Of a stretch of DNA of 5,848 nt, positions 1 to 5,351 are shown in pieces. The DNA comes from Marinagarivorans sp. UBA5868. GTDB lineage: Bacteria; Pseudomonadota; Gammaproteobacteria; Pseudomonadales; Cellvibrionaceae. The position numbers and the translations under genes are program-made. The stretch spans positions 1-5,848 of the forward strand of contig DJFQ01000198.1 in the NCBI GenBank assembly GCA_002432095.1, written 5' to 3'. The notes beneath the pieces were generated by a model. It searched no databases. It saw only the letters and a list, made by a program, of their open reading frames with translations, and had not been told where the DNA came from. The first letter of the stretch is position 1, and the number at the start of each line of letters is the position of its first letter.

Positions 1-92
1 ACCTGCCAGGTCACATCAATCACAATGGTGGTCATCAGTACAACCAGCAGCCACGCCAGCCATTTTTCCAGATGTTGAGAAATTGTTTTCAT
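1..92 (-). CDS. dctQ: TRAP transporter small permease DctQ, N-terminal part (cut by window start)
   Basis: Only the first 30 codons are present; the gene runs off the left edge. The visible protein starts MKTISQHLEKWLAWLLVVLM and continues into a hydrophobic stretch ending in VTWQ. This is the usual opening of the four-helix DctQ subunit: a short cytoplasmic amphipathic piece with a Trp-rich entry (W11, W14) and then the first membrane helix. DctQ is an inner-membrane subunit that works with the large permease DctM and the periplasmic receptor DctP in sodium- or proton-driven uptake of organic acids. The ATG lies only 4 bases after the dctP stop codon, so the two genes are almost certainly cotranscribed. 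No strong ribosome binding site is visible, which suggests translational coupling to dctP. dctM is expected just outside the window. The identity rests largely on position plus this short N-terminus. Confidence 0.8.
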   Translation of the reverse strand, partial: MKTISQHLEKWLAWLLVVLMTTIVIDVTWQ

Positions 93-96
93 GGGT

Positions 97-1071
97 TTAT
101 TTCAGATTTTGTATTTTTTGGAGGACGTCGTACGCGGGCGTGCCCTGCAGCGCGTCGTGCATGGATTGCACCTGTTGCATAAATAGGCTTTTATCCGGAC
201 GAATAATTTGTACGCCAGCGGCTTCTACAGTTGCGAGGGATTCCTCTGTGGACTTTTGCCACAGCTCCCGCTGATAGATGACTGACTCGTCCATTGCTTT
301 TTGTAGCCACTCCTGTTGCTGGGGCGTCAGACCGTTCCACACGTATTGGCTGATCAGAATAATATCCGGGACCATGGTGTGTTCGTTGAGGGTGAAATAC
401 TTCGCGACCTCGTAATGCTTTGAGGAATAAAAACTCGGGGGATTATTTTCTGCTCCGTCTACCACACCCTGTTGTAGAGCGGTGTATAGCTCACCCCAGG
501 AGATCGGTGTGGCAGAGCCACCAAAGGCGCGCACCATTTCGATGGCGGTGGGACTTAGCTGAACGCGGATTTTCAAGCCATTTAAATCCGCTGGTGTGTG
601 AACCGGTTTATTCACCGAATAAAAACTTCGGCTGCCTGCGTCGTAGTAGGCCAGCCCGCGCAGCCGTACAGTTTCCCCTGCGACGAGCAGCTCCCGTCCG
701 ATATCGCTGTTGAGCACCTGCCAGAAATGATCGTTATCGCGGAATACATAAGGCACGCTGAATATCTTCATCGCCGGCACAAATCCCTCCATCGGGCTGG
801 AGGAAACTTTGGTCATGGCCAAGCTGCCGATTTGCAGCAATTCCATCAATTCCCGCTCGGTGCCCAACTGCCCTGCAGGATAGATGTCGACGCGCATGGT
901 GCCGGCAGAATGGTAAGCCAGGCGGTCAGCCATGTAGTCTAACGCTTTGTGAACCGGGTGCTGAGTATCCAGCGCGTGAGCGAGTTTAAGGACGGTTGTT
1001 TCGTCTTGGATTTTGCAGCCGACAATTGAGAACAATAGAAATACAGGCAATAACAATCGAAAAAAGGTCAT
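97..1071 (-). CDS. dctP: TRAP transporter solute-binding protein, DctP family, probable lipoprotein
   Basis: This is the extracytoplasmic receptor of a TRAP carboxylate transporter, 324 residues, normal for the family. Family marks: GQLGTERELMELLQIG near residues 67-82, the DAGSRSFY segment near 144-151, DLNGLKIRV at 162-170, whose Arg169 corresponds to the arginine that salt-bridges the substrate carboxylate, and GVVDGAENNPPSF at 202-214. The N-terminus is a hydrophobic leader followed by SIVGC, which reads as a lipobox with Cys19 lipidated; the next residue is Lys, not Asp, so the inner-membrane retention signal is absent. I chose the ATG at 1071. A TTG nine bases upstream (1080) is in frame and would add three residues; neither has a clear ribosome binding site. 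The AENN form of the ligand loop occurs in some sugar-acid (uronate-type) receptors from memory, but the substrate cannot be assigned from this sequence. dctQ follows after 4 bases. Confidence 0.93.
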   Translation of the reverse strand: MTFFRLLLPVFLLFSIVGCKIQDETTVLKLAHALDTQHPVHKALDYMADRLAYHSAGTMRVDIYPAGQLGTERELMELLQIGSLAMTKVSSSPMEGFVPAMKIFSVPYVFRDNDHFWQVLNSDIGRELLVAGETVRLRGLAYYDAGSRSFYSVNKPVHTPADLNGLKIRVQLSPTAIEMVRAFGGSATPISWGELYTALQQGVVDGAENNPPSFYSSKHYEVAKYFTLNEHTMVPDIILISQYVWNGLTPQQQEWLQKAMDESVIYQRELWQKSTEESLATVEAAGVQIIRPDKSLFMQQVQSMHDALQGTPAYDVLQKIQNLK

Positions 1072-1107
1072 GTGAGTCAACGCTTTTATTGTGTTTGATG
1101 CGCGTCC

Positions 1108-1131
1108 CGGGGTGCTCTGATTCAGCCCCCG
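1108..1131 (-). other. GC-rich hairpin in the dctP leader
   Basis: An inverted repeat pairs CGGGG (1108-1112) plus GCT (1114-1116) with AGC (1124-1126) plus CCCCG (1127-1131), with one unpaired base at 1113 and a 7-base loop. No T-run follows on either strand, so it is not an intrinsic terminator. If dctP is transcribed from the promoter proposed near 1190, this hairpin would lie in the 5' untranslated region about 37 bases before the start codon. It could affect mRNA stability or translation. The role is inferred only from position. Confidence 0.3.
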
Positions 1132-1171
1132 AGTTTGATAATCTCATCCTTGACTGGTAAGACATTCTTTG

Positions 1172-1201
1172 TTGATTTATTAAAATTGGTCAGGCCATAA
1201 T
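1172..1201 (+). promoter_or_regulatory. Candidate sigma-70 promoter for the plus-strand small RNA
   Basis: The -35 is TTGATT (1172-1177) and the -10 is CATAAT (1196-1201), 18 bases apart; the -10 matches consensus at five of six bases and the -35 at four. A start near 1208 would give a transcript of about 179 nt to the end of the terminator at 1386. It is the best plus-strand match I found between dctP and that terminator. A second TTGACT at 1150 has no -10 at proper spacing. Confidence 0.4.
1187..1197. promoter_or_regulatory. Possible GntR/FadR-type operator between two promoters
   Basis: TGGTCAGGCCA is an imperfect palindrome. It fits the GntR FadR-subfamily pattern TNGTNNNACNA at five of six fixed positions. 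It lies in the spacer and -10 edge of the plus-strand promoter and around the predicted start site of the opposing dctP promoter, a natural place for a repressor. GntR regulators often control TRAP and sugar-acid genes, but no regulator gene is in view and an 11-base site this loose can arise by chance. Confidence 0.22.
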
Positions 1202-1225
1202 AGCCGCGTCGCTTCCTCGGAGCAA
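1197..1225 (-). promoter_or_regulatory. Candidate sigma-70 promoter for dctPQ
   Basis: Read on the minus strand, the -35 is TTGCTC (1225-1220) and the -10 is TATTAT (1202-1197), separated by exactly 17 bases. The -10 is one base from consensus; the -35 keeps only TTG. Transcription would start near 1190, giving dctP a leader of about 119 nt. The -10 covers the same bases as the -10 of the plus-strand promoter, so only one polymerase could occupy the site at a time. Confidence 0.38.
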
Positions 1226-1386
1226 CGGCGTCGTTGCGCATTGTGATCTTCTACGCTTTGTTTTGAGGGGTGACGCTGTTGACCGTGTATCGGTACACAG
1301 TTTTCTCACGCTTCACCAGATGCTGTTTGTCCACCCAGAAACAGCCCTCCGGCTTTCACAGGCAGTGTGTTGTGAAAGCCTTTTTT
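1208..1386 (+). ncRNA. Candidate structured small RNA, family not recognised
   Basis: A strong plus-strand terminator ends this stretch although no plausible coding sequence precedes it. Upstream of it lie three perfect hairpins: GCAACG/CGTTGC at 1222-1237 with loop GCGT, GTGTA/TACAC at 1285-1298 with a four-base loop, and GCTGTTT/AAACAGC at 1322-1345 with a ten-base loop. The terminator stem follows at 1351-1380. A promoter-like sequence at 1172-1201 sets the 5' end near 1208, for a length near 179 nt. Regular stems plus promoter and terminator are what an independent trans-acting RNA gene looks like. I compared it by eye with remembered 6S, 4.5S, tmRNA, Spot 42 and RsmY/Z features and saw no match. 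A 22-codon frame starting at 1320 runs through the terminator and has no ribosome binding site, so I do not call it a gene. The 5' end is the least certain part. Confidence 0.45.
1351..1386 (+). terminator. Intrinsic (Rho-independent) terminator, plus strand
   Basis: GGCTTTCACA (1351-1360) pairs perfectly with TGTGAAAGCC (1371-1380) across a 10-base loop and is followed at once by six T (1381-1386). On the minus strand the hairpin is followed by GGAGGGCTGT, with no T-run, so it acts in the plus direction only. It therefore cannot end the minus-strand srkA message. Confidence 0.83.
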
Positions 1387-1530
1387 AGCTCCATCTTTCA
1401 TCGTTCCAGATGTGGGGTTGAAGTAGAACAGTGGTAACGGGGGTTGTAAAGCCTGTGGGAAAAAAGGTCCCGCACATATAGAGGAAAACGAAATTTTGTT
1501 AACTTGGTTTTTTTCTTTTTTAGTGGCTCT
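1387..1530. other. Remainder of the srkA-dctP gap, no gene seen
   Basis: This AT-rich stretch has no credible reading frame and no good promoter at normal spacing. A T-rich tract on the plus strand (1508-1521), A-rich on the minus strand just after the srkA stop, has no hairpin in front of it. A weak inverted repeat GTGGGA/TCCC..CAC at 1455-1475 needs a bulge and lacks a T-run. I found no minus-strand terminator for srkA here, so srkA transcription may be ended by Rho or may run on toward dctP. Confidence 0.5.
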
Positions 1531-2532
1531 TTAAGCCGGTGCCAATGCCAGGGGTGGCTCATTCAGTGCAAATAACTGCTCGCGCAATTCCAGAATATGT
1601 TCCGACCAATAGCGCTCGGTATTGAACCATGGGAAGTGGTGGGGAAATGCTGGGTCATCCCAGCGGCGGGCGAGCCACGCGGCGTAGTGCATCAGCCGTA
1701 GGGTGCGCAGGCTTTCAATTAAATTCAGTTCGCGCGGATGAAATTCGCAAAACATCTCATAACCTTCCACCACGCTAGCCAGTTGCACCAAGCGGCGCGG
1801 GCGTTCTCCCGAAAGCAACATCCACAAATCCTGAATGGCCGGGCCGTTCAGCGCATCGTCCAAGTCAACAAAATTGGGTTTGTCGTCGCGCCACAGAATA
1901 TTTCCCGGATGGCAATCTCCGTGTATGCGAATGGACGTGTAGGGCGTGCGATGAAAAATCTGCTTAATCTGCGCCAGCAGCTGCTCCGTGATGGTTTCGT
2001 AAGCCGCTCTTACGCTGGTGGGGACAAAATTTCGGCTCAAAACAAACTCGCGGCTCTCATCGCCCATGCGGGCGACCGATAAATCCACGCGATGCTGGAA
2101 TTTCTGGCTTCTGCCAAGGGCATGGATACGGCCGAGGTATTGGCCCAGGATAAAGAGCGTGTCGTCGTTATCCAGCTCCGGCGCGTGACCGCCGCGCCTT
2201 GGGTAAAGAGCAAAGCGAAAGTTGTCGTAATGAAACAGGGTGCGACCATCGATCATCAACGGCGGCACTATGGGCACCTCCAGTTGTTCCAGCTCAATGC
2301 TGAAGGCGTGTTCTTCAAGGATCTGCTCATCCGTCCAACGCGCCGGCCGATAGAACTTGGCGATTAAGGGTTGTTTGTCGCGGCCTTCCAGGCCCACTTG
2401 ATAGACGCGATTTTCGTAACTGTTAAGTGGGTAAATTCGTGCGTCACTGGCGAAGCCGAGGCTTTCTACCGCCGTGAGTACCAGGTCGGGGGTGAGATTA
2501 TTGAAGGGCGGCTCTTGGTGCTGGGCGTCCAT
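1531..2532 (-). CDS. srkA: Stress response kinase A (YihE/SrkA protein kinase)
   Basis: A 333-residue cytoplasmic kinase of the APH/choline-kinase fold, close in length and sequence to E. coli SrkA (328 residues). Visible marks: LNSYENRVYQ at 36-45 (nucleotide loop region), Lys59 in IAKFYRP as the likely ATP-binding lysine, HGDCHPGNILWRD at 204-216 with catalytic Asp206 and Asn211, FVDLDDA at 221-227 with the Mg-binding Asp223, and the C-terminal RRWDDPAFPHHFPW block typical of the family. In E. coli the enzyme phosphorylates proteins on Ser/Thr and protects stressed cells, partly by countering toxin-driven death, and is linked to the Cpx response. There srkA is followed by dsbA; here no dsbA follows. 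The ATG at 2532 has a modest GGAT element ahead of it, and a perfect -10 box lies 33 bases upstream, so the gene is probably transcribed by itself. All catalytic residues are intact. Confidence 0.96.
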   Translation of the reverse strand: MDAQHQEPPFNNLTPDLVLTAVESLGFASDARIYPLNSYENRVYQVGLEGRDKQPLIAKFYRPARWTDEQILEEHAFSIELEQLEVPIVPPLMIDGRTLFHYDNFRFALYPRRGGHAPELDNDDTLFILGQYLGRIHALGRSQKFQHRVDLSVARMGDESREFVLSRNFVPTSVRAAYETITEQLLAQIKQIFHRTPYTSIRIHGDCHPGNILWRDDKPNFVDLDDALNGPAIQDLWMLLSGERPRRLVQLASVVEGYEMFCEFHPRELNLIESLRTLRLMHYAAWLARRWDDPAFPHHFPWFNTERYWSEHILELREQLFALNEPPLALAPA

Positions 2533-2564
2533 AGTTCATCCGACGGGCGGGTAAATGAGGCGCG

Positions 2565-2570
2565 ATTATA
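2565..2570 (-). promoter_or_regulatory. -10 box of the srkA promoter
   Basis: The minus strand reads TATAAT, a perfect -10 hexamer, in the 80-base gap ahead of srkA. A start near 2558 would give a leader of about 26 nt. The -35 region is poor: nothing close to TTGACA occurs 15-18 bases upstream, and there is no extended TGn. An activator or a stress sigma factor could therefore be involved, which is inference. Confidence 0.42.
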
Positions 2571-2612
2571 GCCTCAAGCGCCCCGCGGAAACGATGGCGC
2601 AGATTGCCGCAG

Positions 2613-4406
2613 TCAGATTTGTGATGGCGAGTCGGTGGAAGAGTCTTCCGCAGAAGAGGCCATTTCACAACGGTTTTTGCCTTTTCGCTTGGCCTGGTAC
2701 ATGGCTTGATCGGCGCGCTGCACGGCATCACCCAGATCAGCGGTGGAGGAATCCACCACGCAGATGCCAATGCTGCAGGTGAGATGCAAACGCACCTCTG
2801 CGGCAACAATCTCATGCGTCTCCACGGCAAGACGCACCCGCTCACCAAAAGCCATCGCGTCCGCCGGAGGTACATTTACCGACACCACGACAAACTCTTC
2901 TCCGCCAGTGCGGAACAGGCGGTCGCCATCACGCAGCGTCTGTTGCACCACGCGGGAAAAATCCGCCAACGCCACGTCGCCGGTTTTGTGGCCGTGGGTA
3001 TCGTTGATGGCTTTAAAGTTGTCGATATCCAGCATCATCACGCAGAACGTGAAATCGGATTTACGCAATGCGTGCAAATTAATCCGCCGGCAGAAATCTT
3101 CAAATTCACTGCGATTTTCCGCATTGGTGAGAGGATCGGTACTGGCTTTTTTCTCCAGGCTGCGAATTTTGTCATCGAGTTTTTCAATACTTTTCACCAG
3201 CGCGATGACCAGTATTTGGTCCTCCTGAACTTTTTTGCTCAGGGTCACCGCCACCGGAATCTCGGTTCCGCTTTTATGTTGCAGTTGCAGGCGATCGGGC
3301 AGGTTTAGTGAAGAGCTTTCGGAGTCGTGCTGGAGATAACGCTGCATCAAATTTTGCGCATCACCACGGCGTTGCTCCGGCAACAGCTGCACCAGTGTCA
3401 GCGCCCTCAACTCATCTGGGGTGTACCCCAAAATCCTCTGGGCACCGGAATTGGCGTGGAGGATATTCAGGCTATCGTCAAATAGAAAAATGGCATCGGC
3501 GGAAATTTCCAGCAGTTCATGAATCTGGTTTTTCAGCTGGTTGCTGCGGCGGCGTTCTTGCAGCAGCTGACGAAACCAGTGATCGAGCAAAATGGTGTGA
3601 TGAGCAAGAGCACTGGCGATGATCAGCGTAGAAAACAGGCAGAAAATCGCTATGCCGACGCCAGTGCCGATCCACCCCTGTTGCACGCCGTGATTGAGTA
3701 CGCTGCCCAGACACAGGGGCAGAATCAGCACAATCAGAAACAACCAGCGGAAATTGCGCGCATTCCGGGTGTTGCGATTGAGCAGTCCCGCAGCACCCTT
3801 GCTGGTGGTCAGCAGGGAAACGGCAAAAAAGAAAAACAGAAAGTTCAAGCAGGAATGCAGCGGCATGGTACCGAGAGCCGGTGTTTTTACCACTTCGTCA
3901 GGTGCGAATACGTAACTAAAGAAAACAAATAACGGAATGGCCAGAAAGGCGGTGATCAGCGCGTCGTAGCGGTTGATATAACGGTGGGGGTAGGTGTCGT
4001 GTACCGCGAGAATCGCTCCGGCCAAGCCAAAACTCACCGCCGTGCCCACGGCCATTCTGCCCGGATACACCGGCGTCCAGGGGTCGGCAAACAACAACTC
4101 GTCCACCCCAGAGCCCCAGCCCAACACATATTGGATCACCGTGAAGGTTCCCAACACCATCACTCCCAATCCGCAACCAATGGTTAGTTGGCGTTTGCGC
4201 AGCCAGATACCCAAAACCCCAAGTGCCAACACCAAAAAGCCCACAGCGCTGTTGGCCTTCATAGACGCGGTGCCTGCCATAAATGTGGTGAGCGTAAAAG
4301 TGCCGGTAGCCCAGCCATACAGCACAATTAAGCTGACGGTGGCCATAGCAGCCAACAGCGCCAGCGCCACTTGGGCTCTGGCGGGGTTGTGGGGAATATC
4401 GTTCAT
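2613..4406 (-). CDS. Membrane-bound PAS-GGDEF diguanylate cyclase
   Basis: This 597-residue protein should make cyclic di-GMP from two GTP at the inner membrane. Order: about eight hydrophobic helices (roughly 12-31, 52-69, 75-96, 117-136, 148-168, 184-202, 220-237, 246-270); a linker rich in charge; a PAS domain at about 295-405 (ISADAIFLFD, ANSGAQRILGYTPDEL); a short helical linker (KLDDKIRSLEKKASTDPLT); and a GGDEF domain at about 420-580. The active site reads GGEEF at 501-505, a form known to be active, with metal-site Asp460 in MLDIDNF. RDGD at 492-495 sits five residues before it, so the inhibitory RxxD product site is kept. The tail after 580 is Ser/Asp-rich. The membrane part has repeats around a KANSAVGFL-like motif and I do not put a family name on it; it probably senses something at or in the membrane. 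The ATG at 4406 has AGGAAAG about 12 bases ahead. The protein looks complete and enzymatically competent; its signal is unknown. Confidence 0.94.
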   Translation of the reverse strand: MNDIPHNPARAQVALALLAAMATVSLIVLYGWATGTFTLTTFMAGTASMKANSAVGFLVLALGVLGIWLRKRQLTIGCGLGVMVLGTFTVIQYVLGWGSGVDELLFADPWTPVYPGRMAVGTAVSFGLAGAILAVHDTYPHRYINRYDALITAFLAIPLFVFFSYVFAPDEVVKTPALGTMPLHSCLNFLFFFFAVSLLTTSKGAAGLLNRNTRNARNFRWLFLIVLILPLCLGSVLNHGVQQGWIGTGVGIAIFCLFSTLIIASALAHHTILLDHWFRQLLQERRRSNQLKNQIHELLEISADAIFLFDDSLNILHANSGAQRILGYTPDELRALTLVQLLPEQRRGDAQNLMQRYLQHDSESSSLNLPDRLQLQHKSGTEIPVAVTLSKKVQEDQILVIALVKSIEKLDDKIRSLEKKASTDPLTNAENRSEFEDFCRRINLHALRKSDFTFCVMMLDIDNFKAINDTHGHKTGDVALADFSRVVQQTLRDGDRLFRTGGEEFVVVSVNVPPADAMAFGERVRLAVETHEIVAAEVRLHLTCSIGICVVDSSTADLGDAVQRADQAMYQAKRKGKNRCEMASSAEDSSTDSPSQI

Positions 4407-4474
4407 GGGGATGGGGCTTTCCTTTCCAGGCGAGTTCGACTTATCACCTAAGTATTGTTGGCCGTGGGCGATTG

Positions 4475-4490
4475 TGCCAGCTGGGTGCCA
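4475..4490 (-). promoter_or_regulatory. Possible sigma-54 (-24/-12) promoter of the diguanylate cyclase gene
   Basis: On the minus strand TGGCACCCAGCTGGCA has the invariant GG and GC dinucleotides at the required ten-base separation. It keeps the full TGGCAC -24 block and four of five bases of the TTGCA -12 block. A start near 4463 would leave a leader of about 57 nt. TGGCAC occurs again directly downstream, so the match may be partly due to a local repeat. No enhancer-type activator gene is in the window. Confidence 0.3.
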
Positions 4491-4541
4491 GGCTTTACGC
4501 CGGGCGGAGCGGAGGGTATGGCGGAAGGCTGGGGTTTAGGG

Positions 4542-5243
4542 CTACCCGCGCGGCTTTGGTGTGCGTGCTAGTGCCCAGATATGTACCGCCCCCGCTCCCG
4601 CTTTTAACAAACAGTCACTGATCAATTCCGCTGTGGCGCCGGTGGTGATGACATCGTCGATCACTGCAACGGTTGCTCCTGAGAGATGTGTGTCGCAAAC
4701 GAATGCACCGTGCAAGTTGGCGAAGCGGGTTTTGCGGTCCAGGGTCTTTTGCGGACGGAGCTTCCCTTGGCGTTTTATCACCGGGGCGACGGGGATGCCG
4801 ATGACTTTACTGAGCATATCTGCCAGGGCATGAGCTTGATTAAATCCTCGTCGCAGCCGAGTGAGGCTATGGCTGGGTACGGGTATCAGTATGTCCGGCC
4901 AGGAATCTGAAGGTCCGTATCGCGTAGCCAGCGCAGTTGCGAGAAACGGAGCCAGCGCCCGCGCCCAAGTGCGAGGGTCGCGCTTCTTGAACCGCAGAAT
5001 CAGATGATCGACCGGATATTGGTAAACCAGGGGGCACACGGTGAGGTGAAAACGTTTAGGAAGGGCAAGGCAGTCACCGCAGATGAGTTGATCTGCGGTA
5101 AGCGGTAGGGCACAGGTTGGGCAGCAGCGATCATTGCGGGGTAGATCGACATGGCACGCTTGGCAAATCAGCTCGTCAGCGCGGTCGCCGCACAGCACAC
5201 AAATGTGGGGCAAAAAGTGGTAGAGATATTTAGAAAAATCCAT
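4542..5243 (-). CDS. comF: ComF family protein (phosphoribosyltransferase-like, DNA-uptake related)
   Basis: A 233-residue ComF/GntX protein, normal in length. The N-terminus carries zinc-ribbon cysteine pairs: C15/C18, C27/C30, C41/C44 (with an extra C40) and C55/C58. The C-terminal two thirds is a type I phosphoribosyltransferase fold, with IPVPSHSLTRLRRGFNQA at about 120-137 and the PRPP-loop signature VAVIDDVITTGAT at 192-204. ComF is needed for natural transformation in Bacillus and Haemophilus, acting on the cytoplasmic side of DNA uptake; its enzymatic reaction is not settled. The gene is divergent from bioB, a common arrangement in pseudomonads, and the two start codons are 108 bases apart. 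The ATG at 5243 is preceded by AAGGA about 15 bases away, which is long, so translation may be weak. A BirA-like half-site begins one base upstream of the start codon. The next gene, a diguanylate cyclase, starts 135 bases on and probably has its own promoter. Confidence 0.95.
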   Translation of the reverse strand: MDFSKYLYHFLPHICVLCGDRADELICQACHVDLPRNDRCCPTCALPLTADQLICGDCLALPKRFHLTVCPLVYQYPVDHLILRFKKRDPRTWARALAPFLATALATRYGPSDSWPDILIPVPSHSLTRLRRGFNQAHALADMLSKVIGIPVAPVIKRQGKLRPQKTLDRKTRFANLHGAFVCDTHLSGATVAVIDDVITTGATAELISDCLLKAGAGAVHIWALARTPKPRG

Positions 5244-5276
5244 ATGTAAACCGGAAGGTCCTTTTCGAGTTGACAG
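5244..5276. promoter_or_regulatory. Probable BirA (biotin repressor) operator
   Basis: The left half ATGTAAACC (5244-5252) matches the BirA half-site TTGTAAACC at eight of nine bases. The right half AGTTGACAG (5268-5276) matches GGTTTACAA at six of nine. The 15-base spacer is within the range known for gammaproteobacterial BirA sites. The right half covers the bioB -35 hexamer, so bound BirA with biotinyl-AMP would block bioB. The left half touches the comF start codon, so comF transcription could be affected too. This is the expected regulator of bioB, but the right half is weak. Confidence 0.55.
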
Positions 5277-5297
5277 AGAAACAATTCCGCCTATGAT
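5270..5297 (+). promoter_or_regulatory. Sigma-70 promoter of bioB
   Basis: The -35 is a perfect TTGACA (5270-5275) and the -10 is TATGAT (5292-5297), five of six, with a 16-base spacer. Start of transcription would be near 5304, leaving a leader of about 48 nt. The -35 lies inside the right half of the BirA-like operator. Confidence 0.75.
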
Positions 5298-5340
5298 GGC
5301 GCGCAGACACTTTTTTATTCCGGCACTTCCCGCCTATATT

Positions 5341-5344
5341 AGGA
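5341..5344 (+). promoter_or_regulatory. Ribosome binding site of bioB
   Basis: AGGA stands seven bases before the ATG at 5352, an ideal distance. This fixes the bioB start and rules out the out-of-frame ATG codons at 5293 and 5296. Confidence 0.8.
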
Positions 5345-5351
5345 AATTCTC

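Noticed and set aside
1320..1388. 22-codon frame inside the candidate small RNA
   Set aside because: No ribosome binding site, and it runs through the terminator stem and T-run; a dual-function RNA cannot be excluded but nothing supports it.
1455..1475. Inverted repeat with an A-rich loop, considered as an srkA terminator
   Set aside because: The stem needs a two-base bulge and no T-run follows on the minus strand.
2706..3308. Plus-strand open frame of 200 codons opposite the diguanylate cyclase gene
   Set aside because: It lies wholly antisense to the PAS-GGDEF coding region, its translation shows no domain, and the opposing protein has intact family motifs.
4407..4541. Terminator for comF between comF and the diguanylate cyclase gene
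   Set aside because: Only a four-base stem (CTGG/CCAG) is present and no T-run follows on the minus strand.
5329..5340. TATATT as a second bioB -10, within a repeat of CCGCCTAT also seen at 5287-5294
   Set aside because: No -35 at proper spacing, and a start there would leave almost no leader; the upstream TTGACA/TATGAT pair is far better.
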